A DNA stretch of 25,214 nucleotides from positions 1 to 25,214 of the IMG/VR virus record IMGVR_UViG_3300046167_000567, one strand, 5' to 3'. How positions within the stretch are numbered: the stretch's first letter is position 1; every line of letters begins with the position of its first letter. The notes under the pieces were generated by a model. The model searched no databases and had not been told where the DNA came from. It worked only from the letters and a program-made list of their open reading frames with translations. The stretch comes from a virus. Below are positions 1 to 5,303 of the stretch, in pieces. Position numbers and translations under genes: made by a program.

Positions 1-696
1 AACCTTACGCTTGTAGTCCACCATCATAAACCAAGGTATAAAACATATTTCCCATTCGCCCTCGCCACGCAATGCTCTCATACATGCATCATAAAACCAT
101 CCGCCTGCTCCATTCGCGGTAGACTCCAACATAATCTCGGACTCTGCTTCGGGGACTGTTTGTAGTAGACCCGGAATAATATCTGAGTTCGGATAGAAGG
201 CTACCTCTGATCCATGTAAATAGTTTGTTGTCCAACCCCTTCCTACTTCCCCGGTTCTCGCAGTCGCAACTCTCCAACGCGAACCATGTTTAAAAGCCAT
301 AGACGAACTTGTATGTTCTTTAATCTCTGGGGTTACTAATGCGTGGGGTAGGTTGTCATAGAAATTACGCACCATTCCAAAGATGGCTTTGGTTGATTCA
401 TTAAGATGGGATACAACTACAGCGTTTTGATTTTCATTTGTGGTCGTCTTCCAAAAGCCTCGTGCCTGGCAATAGGTCGATATACCCGTTTGACGAGACT
501 TTAAGATGAGTATTCTCACCTTACCGTGATGAGCATATTGCTCGTTGATCATATCGTCTAGTAGTTTCTGTGCCTCATTGAACTCAAAGGGTATTAACTT
601 GCCCTGTTTATTTATAATTTTTAGGCAATGCTTGGCATAAAGAGGGAGATTCGTTTTGAAGGTTTTTACAATTTTTTGAATTTGATTTTTTTGCAT
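1..696 (-). CDS. terL: Terminase large subunit, N-terminal ATPase part (runs off the window)
   Basis: The packaging motor ATPase/nuclease that cuts concatemers and pumps DNA into the prohead. The reading frame opens with ATG at 696 and is still open at base 1, giving 232 residues. Visible motifs are a Walker A-like loop KSRQTGIS (residues 66-73), a Walker B-like segment ending in E164 (LHGSEVAF) and the coupling motif ESTANG (191-196), in the order and spacing of phage TerL ATPase domains. The nuclease domain lies outside the window. No good Shine-Dalgarno precedes the ATG apart from a G8 run about 20 nt upstream. Arginine codons are mixed (6 CGN, 5 AGR), unlike most of the window. TerS lies directly upstream. 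Confidence 0.93.
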   Translation of the reverse strand, partial: MQKNQIQKIVKTFKTNLPLYAKHCLKIINKQGKLIPFEFNEAQKLLDDMINEQYAHHGKVRILILKSRQTGISTYCQARGFWKTTTNENQNAVVVSHLNESTKAIFGMVRNFYDNLPHALVTPEIKEHTSSSMAFKHGSRWRVATARTGEVGRGWTTNYLHGSEVAFYPNSDIIPGLLQTVPEAESEIMLESTANGAGGWFYDACMRALRGEGEWEICFIPWFMMVDYKRKV

Positions 697-715
697 TTCG
701 TATTTTTAAAAACTA

Positions 716-739
716 CCCCCCCCTAAAGGGACATAGGGG
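716..739 (-). other. GC-rich hairpin in the terS-terL spacer
   Basis: Read on the minus strand, CCCCTA (739-734) pairs with TAGGGG (725-720) around an 8-nt loop, with four more G residues after it, then TAGTTTTTAAAA, just upstream of the terL ATG. It could be a weak intrinsic terminator, a translational control hairpin for terL, or part of a packaging site. Only the hairpin itself is directly visible. Confidence 0.35.
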
Positions 740-839
740 TATACATATATATAGGGTACCATGTCCAGCACCCCCGGGTAGTAATCACGCGTATATGTGC
801 ATAAAATAAGGGTTTCGCACACATGAAAAAAGTATCGCC

Positions 840-1250
840 TTAGTTAAGCGAGTCTTTTTCTACAAAATCCAAGCTTTCAAACCAACCATTTTCTGCCATA
901 TTTACTTCAAGCTTCTGTTTGTCGTCAATCATTCCGTAATACTTCATGAGTAATTCTAAGGCTTTTAGACGGCTTCCGCCTGTATGTCCTGATACATCAC
1001 CTAGTGCCTCCTCTTTTAAGCGGTCTATTAGGCTGTCATGGTCTTTTAAATGCCTTTCCTTACTCTCTGCTAGTTCAAATGAAAGCATTTTCTGTACTTC
1101 ATCATCTTTCATCAGACGATACCCTTGATTATAACTACTCTTTTCTGAGTATCCGCAACGCCTTGCCGATTCTGTGGCGTTCTTAGTTGTTAAATAATGT
1201 TGTACAAACTCCGCTTTCCTTTGGCTCATTGTCTTATCTTTAATAGTCAT
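840..1250 (-). CDS. terS: Terminase small subunit
   Basis: DNA-recognition subunit of the packaging terminase. The 136-residue protein has the N-terminal helix-turn-helix typical of phage TerS: the segment from MSQRKAEFVQHYL (residues 8-20) through TESARRCGYSE (26-36), where target recognition normally lies. The middle is charged and helical and probably drives oligomerisation. It sits directly upstream of terL on the same strand, as expected. ATG at 1250 is preceded by AAGAGGATTAAAAGA, a usable ribosome-binding site; an internal ATG at codon 8 is a possible alternative. Arginine codons are mixed (4 CGN, 3 AGG), as in terL. The family call rests on remembered pattern and gene order. Confidence 0.85.
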   Translation of the reverse strand: MTIKDKTMSQRKAEFVQHYLTTKNATESARRCGYSEKSSYNQGYRLMKDDEVQKMLSFELAESKERHLKDHDSLIDRLKEEALGDVSGHTGGSRLKALELLMKYYGMIDDKQKLEVNMAENGWFESLDFVEKDSLN

Positions 1251-1475
1251 TCTTTTAATCCTCTTATGTTTATATCTCTCTACTAGATACCTTGTCTTTT
1301 ATTATATATATATTACTGCTTGATGTGTAGCGGTGTCTGTTGCCTCTTCTTTTTCTTCCCCCAAAAAACGCCCTCCAAGATACCAGATAGATTCCAGATC
1401 ACACAAAAACGCCTTGCAGCTCCACCCTTTAAACGCCCATAAATACAGGCTTTTTTAAATTAGTTGTTAAAGTTG
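1251..1475. other. Divergent intergenic region with AAACGCC repeats
   Basis: No convincing gene was found between terS (minus) and the first early gene (plus). The heptamer AAACGCC occurs three times (1366-1372, 1407-1413, 1431-1437), and CCAGAT twice (1383-1388, 1394-1399). A pyrimidine-rich stretch lies around 1340-1362. The repeats may be protein-binding sites, but spacing is irregular (41 and 24 nt) and chance cannot be excluded. Confidence 0.3.
1301..1329 (-). promoter_or_regulatory. Candidate sigma70 promoter for terS-terL
   Basis: On the minus strand TACACA (1329-1324), a 17-nt spacer and a perfect TATAAT (1306-1301) lie 51 nt upstream of the terS start. The -35 matches only 4 of 6 consensus positions. 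The AT-rich setting makes chance TATAAT matches likely. The 19-bp element found after the plus-strand promoters is absent here. Confidence 0.3.
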
Positions 1476-1523
1476 TTGACATGCAGCTTAACATATTATT
1501 TAATTGTATACATTGATTACATA
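1476..1523 (+). promoter_or_regulatory. Promoter P1 with downstream 19-bp element (early operon)
   Basis: TTGACA (1476-1481), 17 nt, TTTAAT (1499-1504), then TGTATACATTGATTACATA (1505-1523), which covers the expected transcription start. The same arrangement occurs at 7595, 12602 and 15621. Downstream come GGAGGG and the ATG at 1544, so this should drive the tiny-gene operon through to the methyltransferase. The element is an imperfect dyad (TGTAT...ATACA) and could be an operator. Confidence 0.62.
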
Positions 1524-1543
1524 CATACAGGAGGGAATCAATC

Positions 1544-1957
1544 ATGGATATAAAGAAAACTAAAAAATTAATTAATGAAGGTTATAACAATCTTTATGTA
1601 TTAACTAATATCACTTGGAAAGATTACAGAGAGGAAATGCTCAAATCAGAAAAAAGAAGCGTTAGAAAATGGAGAGAGGACACCAAGCACATTTGGAACA
1701 TAGATAGAAAATATTATTTAACAATAACAGAAGAGGCTAAGTATTTTGCTATTCGTCATGTTGTAGAGGCTATGCTTTCAACAAGAAGCCTAGAGTTAAA
1801 AGAGACTTTACATGTAAAAAAATCTTTTGCTATGGCTCATGCGGTAATGGATGCCTATCCTGAAAAAATACAAGAAGCCTTTAAGGATTTCGACACATGT
1901 GCATTCTTAGAATTAAACCATACAGATTTCTGTGTTGATGCTAAGGAGGTAGCGTAA
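1544..1957 (+). CDS. First gene of early operon, unknown function (137 aa)
   Basis: Not recognised. Soluble-looking, charged protein; the N-terminal third is rich in Lys and Arg with several Trp/Tyr, and the C-terminal half looks helical. It follows promoter P1 and has the strongest leader of the region, GGAGGGAATCAATC before ATG; the same leader is reused before the gene at 4274. Its stop overlaps the next start by one base (TAATG), so translation is probably coupled. Position directly after an early-type promoter suggests a host-takeover or regulatory role, but this is inference from location only. Confidence 0.8.
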   Translation: MDIKKTKKLINEGYNNLYVLTNITWKDYREEMLKSEKRSVRKWREDTKHIWNIDRKYYLTITEEAKYFAIRHVVEAMLSTRSLELKETLHVKKSFAMAHAVMDAYPEKIQEAFKDFDTCAFLELNHTDFCVDAKEVA

Positions 1958-2142
1958 TGGAAATATTTTTAACAGTAAAAAATGTTTACGGTAATAATTT
2001 AGTTTACCCTCAATGCATAACTTCTGAAAACCTAGCAAATTTTAAAGGGGTTAAGACATTCAAGGCGGACGATATTTGCATACTTTCAAAACTTGGCTAC
2101 AAGGTCACTTGGGTAGCACAAAAAATTCAGGGGGTAGCGTAA
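1957..2142 (+). CDS. Small phage protein, unknown function (61 aa)
   Basis: Not assigned a function. The opening MEIFLTVKNVYGNNLVYP resembles small proteins seen in many phages, where a strand-rich N-terminus (VKNVYGN) is followed by a short helix and a closing KLGYKV strand; this likeness is from memory. It starts at the TAATG junction with the previous gene, with AAGGAGGTAGCG as its ribosome-binding site, and ends in another TAATG junction with the next. Its C-terminal residues (GVA) and those of the previous protein (EVA) are both encoded by a GTAGCGTAATG linker. Confidence 0.75.
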   Translation: MEIFLTVKNVYGNNLVYPQCITSENLANFKGVKTFKADDICILSKLGYKVTWVAQKIQGVA

Positions 2143-2453
2143 TGGAAGAATACATGGAGTACGAACAAGCCATGGTTGATTATGAGGATGACAACGATAT
2201 TGTATATTGTTGCTTTCCTCTAGACATTGGAAAGGTTGAAATCTTTATGCATGAAACATCAGCACACAAAGAACAAGGTATTACTTACAACATTTTTATC
2301 AATAAAAAAGAGTTTGATGGTGGTATCTATAGGCATGAACTCTTCCAAGATGCTGACGAGTTGGGAGACTTTGAGTTTGACCTATGCGTCATTGATGCTT
2401 TGCGATACATAAAACAAAGATTTCAAGAATCAAATTTAATAATTAATACATAA
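2142..2453 (+). CDS. Acidic small protein (103 aa)
   Basis: Not recognised. Very acidic: 24 Asp/Glu against 8 Lys/Arg, with a dense acidic N-terminus (MEEYMEYEQ...YEDDND). The start at 2142 is chosen because it shares the TAATG junction and has GGGGGTAGCG before it; an upstream in-frame ATG at 2076 would overlap the preceding gene by 67 bases and has no ribosome-binding site. Strong net negative charge would fit a DNA-mimic or inhibitor of a host nucleic-acid-binding enzyme, but that is only one possibility. Confidence 0.75.
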   Translation: MEEYMEYEQAMVDYEDDNDIVYCCFPLDIGKVEIFMHETSAHKEQGITYNIFINKKEFDGGIYRHELFQDADELGDFEFDLCVIDALRYIKQRFQESNLIINT

Positions 2454-2463
2454 GGGGTAAATA

Positions 2464-2619
2464 ATGAATTTTAATATCAACATACAAAAACAAGGCGGTT
2501 TCTATGAACTGTCTTGTGTTCACTTAGGGCTAAGAGTTAGTAAGGTATATCATGGGTATTCACTTGCTGATTCTATCAAAGCATTTCAAGAATATTTAGA
2601 TTATGGGTTTGGGGGGTAA
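2464..2619 (+). CDS. Small hypothetical protein (51 aa)
   Basis: Not recognised. ATG at 2464 is preceded by AAGGGGTAAATA, a good ribosome-binding site. The predicted peptide has an N-terminal strand region, a central aromatic segment (KVYHGYSLADSIKAFQEYL) that looks helical, and ends YGFGG. It lies 10 bases after the previous gene and 2 bases before the next, consistent with a co-transcribed gene rather than spacer. Confidence 0.65.
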   Translation: MNFNINIQKQGGFYELSCVHLGLRVSKVYHGYSLADSIKAFQEYLDYGFGG

Positions 2620-2621
2620 TC

Positions 2622-2810
2622 ATGGCACAGTTTAAGGTGATTAAGGTTTCAAAGATTGTATCTGTTGGATATGTTGAGGCTAAAGATAGGGATGAGGCTT
2701 TAGAGTTTGGTGTTAGTTGTTGCGTCTTAGAAGATAACCCTGATTTTATTATAGATAATATAGAAGATACGGTTGAGGTTGAGACTGTTAGTATTACTGA
2801 TGAGGAATAA
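2622..2810 (+). CDS. Acidic small protein (62 aa)
   Basis: Not recognised. 16 Asp/Glu against 5 Lys/Arg, with an acidic tail ending VSITDEE. GGGGGG lies 5 bases before the start. The DNA for the last residues belongs to a 100-bp repeat: at 4011-4029 a near copy can still be read as SITDEQ-stop although no gene precedes it in that frame, so the repeat was probably duplicated from (or to) the 3' end of this gene. Confidence 0.72.
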   Translation: MAQFKVIKVSKIVSVGYVEAKDRDEALEFGVSCCVLEDNPDFIIDNIEDTVEVETVSITDEE

Positions 2811-2893
2811 TTTTCCGAAACTTTCTTTTTTCCCCAAATCGAGGGGCGGAGAAAGTCTAATACATATACGAACATTAAAGGAGGGAATATATG
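2791..2893 (+). repeat. Hairpin leader repeat, copy A
   Basis: About 100 bp, closely matching 4011-4110. It contains the end of the upstream gene, a hairpin (ACTTTCT 2820-2826 pairing with AGAAAGT 2850-2856; inner CCCC 2832-2835 with GGGG 2843-2846), then CTAATACATA, then an AGGAGGGAAT ribosome-binding site and ATG. Stem bases are the same in both copies while the loop differs, which supports a functional RNA structure. It has no U-run after the stem, so it is not a classical terminator. Confidence 0.8.
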
Positions 2894-3427
2894 CATACAT
2901 TTGAAGTTGATACATGGATATTCTTTGACAGAGATTCTTTTAATCTCAAGGGATATAGATATAACTTTTGTGAAGGGAAGCAGAATCTTTTAGAGATTAA
3001 CAAAATTGATCTTCCTAAGCTTAAAAAGGAACTAAGTTCCTATCATTATGATTGGGCAACAGACGGAAGCGATACAGTCATTTTTTCAGAAGATGACTTT
3101 GAGGATACCTATAATCCTTTTAGGGGTTTAGGTTGGGTTGATTATTATAAAGACCTAGACATTCCCAATGATTGGGAAAACATATCTTATTCTAATGATG
3201 AACTACCTAGTTTTTTATATAAGGATTATCAGATTTGGATTAATTCGCCTTTGCTTAGTGAAAGGCAGGAAGGATATCTTGGTATAGGGTTTGAAAACTT
3301 AGATAATTATAAGGATTGGAGGTTTGCAGTTTGCAACTACAACGCCAACGACTGCGAAACGCAAGACGAAATATTTACAAGCTTAGAACTAGGCGAGGTT
3401 ATTAATTTTTTAAAGGAGCAAGACTAA
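2891..3427 (+). CDS. Hypothetical protein (178 aa), first gene after leader copy A
   Basis: Not recognised. Longest unknown of the early operon. It is acidic and unusually rich in Trp, Tyr and Phe, giving a compact, soluble-looking protein without membrane segments. Translation starts after AAAGGAGGGAATAT, the ribosome-binding site inside the repeated hairpin leader. The C-terminus FLKEQD is encoded by the linker that also forms the next gene's ribosome-binding site (AAGGAGCAAGACTAATG), and stop and start overlap by one base. Confidence 0.8.
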   Translation: MHTFEVDTWIFFDRDSFNLKGYRYNFCEGKQNLLEINKIDLPKLKKELSSYHYDWATDGSDTVIFSEDDFEDTYNPFRGLGWVDYYKDLDIPNDWENISYSNDELPSFLYKDYQIWINSPLLSERQEGYLGIGFENLDNYKDWRFAVCNYNANDCETQDEIFTSLELGEVINFLKEQD

Positions 3428-3633
3428 TGGATATAGGAAATAATTGCGTATGTTGTAATCAAGATACATCTTTTGGAAGTGGTAGATTTGTAAACAGAAT
3501 ACCCTCAGATGCAGAATACGAAAGTCTTGATGATAAAGGTAATACTATCTTTGCAGAAGAAGAATACAGGGATGGGTATTTATGTCCTAATTGTCAAATG
3601 AGTGAAGAAGAATTTGAGGAGTTATGCCAATGA
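3427..3633 (+). CDS. Putative zinc-binding acidic protein (68 aa)
   Basis: Function unknown. Two cysteine pairs, C7-x2-C10 (with an extra C9) and C53-x2-C56 in the context YLCPNC, suggest a small zinc ribbon. The C-terminal region is strongly acidic (SEEEFEEL). It starts on the RBS linker at 3413-3429 and its stop overlaps the next start (ATGA). Small zinc-ribbon proteins in phage early operons often bind host enzymes or nucleic acid; that role here is only inferred. Confidence 0.72.
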   Translation: MDIGNNCVCCNQDTSFGSGRFVNRIPSDAEYESLDDKGNTIFAEEEYRDGYLCPNCQMSEEEFEELCQ

Positions 3634-3854
3634 AACATTTTAAAAATAGGGAGTTTAGTTTGTTTAATTATATGTGTGACATTCTTTATGACTTCTACGA
3701 AAGGAATGAATTAGAGCATATGTGTGCTTTAGATTCTCTTTCGGTAGGTAATTATAAAGATACTAAGCATTATCTATTCTTGCAGAGGTTCTGTGATGTT
3801 TGGGATAGGGTTGAGCAAAGGGAAGTTAATATTAATTTAAAGGAGCAAAGATAA
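3630..3854 (+). CDS. Hypothetical protein (74 aa)
   Basis: Not recognised. Mostly helical-looking with many aromatic residues. The start at 3630 is preferred over an ATG two codons earlier because GAGGAG (3616-3621) is 8 nt upstream of it and the ATGA overlap with the preceding stop is the usual coupling in this operon. The C-terminus NLKEQR is encoded by the next ribosome-binding linker (AAGGAGCAAAGATAATG). Confidence 0.68.
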   Translation: MKHFKNREFSLFNYMCDILYDFYERNELEHMCALDSLSVGNYKDTKHYLFLQRFCDVWDRVEQREVNINLKEQR

Positions 3855-4006
3855 TGAATGCAAAGCAAATAGAAGCAGTTAAAAGCCTAGTTGATGACTT
3901 GGGTTGGGATTATCAGTCTATGACGCAAGGAGGAAGGGATACCTATAAGAAGTTATGTCTTGCCCTTGGGTGGGTTTTTGAATGGGATGATGAAGAACTT
4001 GGTTAA
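3854..4006 (+). CDS. Small hypothetical protein (50 aa)
   Basis: Not recognised. Helical N-terminus (MNAKQIEAVKSLVDDLGWDY) and an acidic Trp-rich end (GWVFEWDDEELG). It begins at the TAATG junction with the preceding gene on a strong AAGGAG site. Just after its stop lies the second copy of the hairpin leader repeat, so this gene ends one sub-block of the operon. Confidence 0.65.
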   Translation: MNAKQIEAVKSLVDDLGWDYQSMTQGGRDTYKKLCLALGWVFEWDDEELG

Positions 4007-4010
4007 TACA

Positions 4011-4110
4011 GTATTACTGACGAGCAATGATTTTGCGAAACTTTCTTTTTTCCCCAACCAAAGGGGTGGAGAAAGTCTAATACATAACAAACCATAGGAG
4101 GGAATGTATG
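4011..4110 (+). repeat. Hairpin leader repeat, copy B
   Basis: Near copy of 2791-2893. The hairpin stems are kept exactly (ACTTTCT 4040-4046 with AGAAAGT 4070-4076; inner CCCC with GGGG 4063-4066), while the loop changed from AAATCGA to AACCAAA. It starts with GTATTACTGACGAGCAATGA, a leftover of the 3' end of the gene at 2622-2810 that no longer belongs to a gene here. It supplies the ribosome-binding site for the gene at 4108. Confidence 0.8.
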
Positions 4111-4290
4111 AGGGTACAAATTAAAGGAACAACCATATTTGGTTATATTAGGGAGGACTTGCAAGAGTCCAGATCCTCAAAAAAAATTAGTTTTTTAGAT
4201 GAGGAAACCAATGAAATTATAAAAGTAAATTCAAATCAATTAAAAGAAACATATGAAAGGGAGGGAATCAATCATGGAACAAATAGATAA
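4108..4290 (+). CDS. Small hypothetical protein (60 aa)
   Basis: Not recognised. Strand-rich, basic N-terminal half and a charged C-terminus. Start follows the AGGAGGGAATGT site of leader copy B. The last residues (EREGINHGTNR) are read through the next gene's GGGAGGGAATCAATC leader and start codon, a 17-base overlap, so the C-terminus is probably shaped by the downstream leader having been inserted there. Confidence 0.62.
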   Translation: MRVQIKGTTIFGYIREDLQESRSSKKISFLDEETNEIIKVNSNQLKETYEREGINHGTNR

Positions 4291-4552
4291 AATGGATGTT
4301 GGTAATTGGGTAAACCAATTTGATTACAATTCAGCAGAGGAGTTCATAGTAGAAATCTTACAAGGCAAAGTGGCTATTGAGAAAATGCATGACTCTGTAT
4401 TGCAATTGAGAAGTGGCAATCTTGATGATGCAACAGAACTACAACAAGAAATGTACTATGAAGACAAGATAGAGGTTGAAGAGGGAGAATGGGGAAGACA
4501 TGAAAGGCACATGGAGTCTATAAACAAAGCAAGGAGCAAGACTAATGAATAA
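4274..4552 (+). CDS. Acidic hypothetical protein (92 aa)
   Basis: Not recognised. Acidic, helical-looking protein (about twice as many Asp/Glu as Lys/Arg). The start at 4274 is chosen because it has the leader GGGAGGGAATCAATC eight bases away, the same leader as the first gene of the operon; an in-frame ATG at 4253 lacks a ribosome-binding site. It overlaps the preceding gene by 17 bases and the following one by 8 bases. Confidence 0.72.
   Translation: MEQIDKMDVGNWVNQFDYNSAEEFIVEILQGKVAIEKMHDSVLQLRSGNLDDATELQQEMYYEDKIEVEEGEWGRHERHMESINKARSKTNE
4530..4551 (+). repeat. 22-bp RBS linker, exact copy at 4700-4721
   Basis: The sequence CAAGGAGCAAGACTAATGAA plus two more bases occurs identically at 4530-4551 and 4700-4721. 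Close relatives span other gene junctions at 3413-3429, 3840-3859, 4823-4839, 5115-5131 and 5292-5309. Each contains ribosome-binding site and start codon of the next gene, and most also encode the last residues (KEQD, KEQR, EEQDQ or QEQTQ) and stop of the previous one. Confidence 0.85.
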
Positions 4553-4715
4553 TAATTATACTTTATGGGAATCAGACTTTAATAATACTGAAGATTGGGA
4601 AACTGTTTGCAAGGCGTTTAAATTACCAAACAACACAACTTGTATAGATATTAAAGTTAGCAGTTTAATAACTGCTGAAAGAAACGCAATTGTATTTAAC
4701 AAGGAGCAAGACTAA
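4545..4715 (+). CDS. Small hypothetical protein (56 aa)
   Basis: Not recognised. Asn- and Thr-rich N-terminus and a short hydrophobic core (CIDIKVSSLI). Translation starts within the 22-bp linker at 4530-4551, overlapping the previous gene by 8 bases in another frame. Its own end, FNKEQD, is encoded by the second exact copy of that linker. Being flanked by two identical linkers makes it look like an exchangeable one-gene cassette. Confidence 0.65.
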   Translation: MNNNYTLWESDFNNTEDWETVCKAFKLPNNTTCIDIKVSSLITAERNAIVFNKEQD

Positions 4716-4840
4716 TGAATATGATTGAAGAACTACTTGATAAATACCATGTAGACGATTTTGATAATTTATTAATTGAGATTATCAAACATATGAAAGA
4801 CCGAAAAGAAATTATATATTCAGAGGAGCAAGACCAATGA
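4715..4840 (+). CDS. Tiny hypothetical protein (41 aa)
   Basis: Not recognised. Acidic, probably one helical hairpin (MIEELLDKYHVDDFDNLLIEIIKHM). The start shares the TAATG junction inside the exact linker copy at 4700-4721, and the tail SEEQDQ is encoded by the next linker. Too short for homology-free assignment; the consistent operon spacing is the main support. Confidence 0.55.
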   Translation: MNMIEELLDKYHVDDFDNLLIEIIKHMKDRKEIIYSEEQDQ

Positions 4841-5001
4841 AAGTAAATAAAAGTATAACAATCGAGAGAATAAAAAACATTGCAAAAGATATTATTGCTG
4901 ATGATGGATGGGTGAACGATAGCCATACTAAACGAGAACATGAGGGTATCAAGGATGGATTAAATAGACTGATAGAACACCTAGAGGAGGTGCAAGAATG
5001 A
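4837..5001 (+). CDS. Small hypothetical protein (54 aa)
   Basis: Not recognised. Amphipathic, mostly helical peptide (ITIERIKNIAKDIIADDGW, then GLNRLIEHLEEVQE). ATGA overlap with the previous stop, GAGGAG site, and ATGA overlap with the next start. No membrane segment or metal-binding motif. Confidence 0.58.
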   Translation: MKVNKSITIERIKNIAKDIIADDGWVNDSHTKREHEGIKDGLNRLIEHLEEVQE

Positions 5002-5132
5002 ACTGTGAATTATGTAATAGCGTTGGGTGGATTGATACATTCAATACAGAAGACCAAGTGCAGGAAATACAAAAATGTGATGACTGCAATATTTACCAAA
5101 CAGATAAAGAAGCACAGGAGCAAACACAATGA
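4998..5132 (+). CDS. Tiny four-cysteine zinc-finger-like protein (44 aa)
   Basis: Function unknown. Cysteines at C3-x2-C6 and C27-x2-C30 (MNCELC ... KCDDC) make a classic four-cysteine zinc-binding arrangement in a 44-residue peptide. ATGA overlap with the preceding gene, GAGGAGG site 7 nt upstream. The tail QEQTQ comes from the next ribosome-binding linker. It could be a nucleic-acid- or host-protein-binding mini zinc ribbon. Confidence 0.6.
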   Translation: MNCELCNSVGWIDTFNTEDQVQEIQKCDDCNIYQTDKEAQEQTQ

Positions 5133-5293
5133 GTAAGATAACTAAAAACGAAGTAGCCGACATGTTGGGGTGTTCTGATATATCTAGCGATATAGATTAC
5201 AGAATAACTGAATGTGCAACCAAGGGCGTGGCGTGTATTGTTTATTTCTATGAAGATAAACTTAACGAAGAAGACCAAATAACAGCATATTAA
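5129..5293 (+). CDS. Small hypothetical protein (54 aa)
   Basis: Not recognised. The start MSKITKNEVADMLGCSD has a short helix-turn-helix flavour (EVADMLGCS), but the rest is strand-like and acidic (VACIVYFYEDKLNEED), so DNA binding is doubtful. ATGA overlap with the previous gene; its stop is part of the linker TAAGGAGCAA that serves the methyltransferase gene 10 bases downstream. Confidence 0.58.
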   Translation: MSKITKNEVADMLGCSDISSDIDYRITECATKGVACIVYFYEDKLNEEDQITAY

Positions 5294-5303
5294 GGAGCAA
5301 AAA

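Noticed and set aside
781-800. Another copy of the 19-bp promoter element on the minus strand (TGATTAC near 781-800)
   Set aside because: Only the TGATTAC core matches, a one-base gap is needed to align the rest, and there is no -10 box at the required distance.
723-824. 33-codon minus-strand frame in the terS-terL spacer (starts MCAKPLFYAH)
   Set aside because: No ribosome-binding site, it covers the C8 run and hairpin, and the peptide looks like translated spacer. Listed as noncoding instead.
2855-2870. TAATAC after the hairpins resembles the start of a T7-type RNA polymerase promoter
   Set aside because: Only six bases agree, the rest of the T7 consensus is missing, and no phage RNA polymerase gene is visible in the window.
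2791-4110. Hairpin leader copies as intrinsic terminators
   Set aside because: The U-run lies inside the stem and not after it, and both copies are directly upstream of well-formed ribosome-binding sites.
4696-4941. Minus-strand reading frame opposite the tiny early genes
   Set aside because: Its product is Ser/Ile/Phe-rich without charge balance, it has no ribosome-binding site, and it is antisense to three well-spaced overlapping genes.
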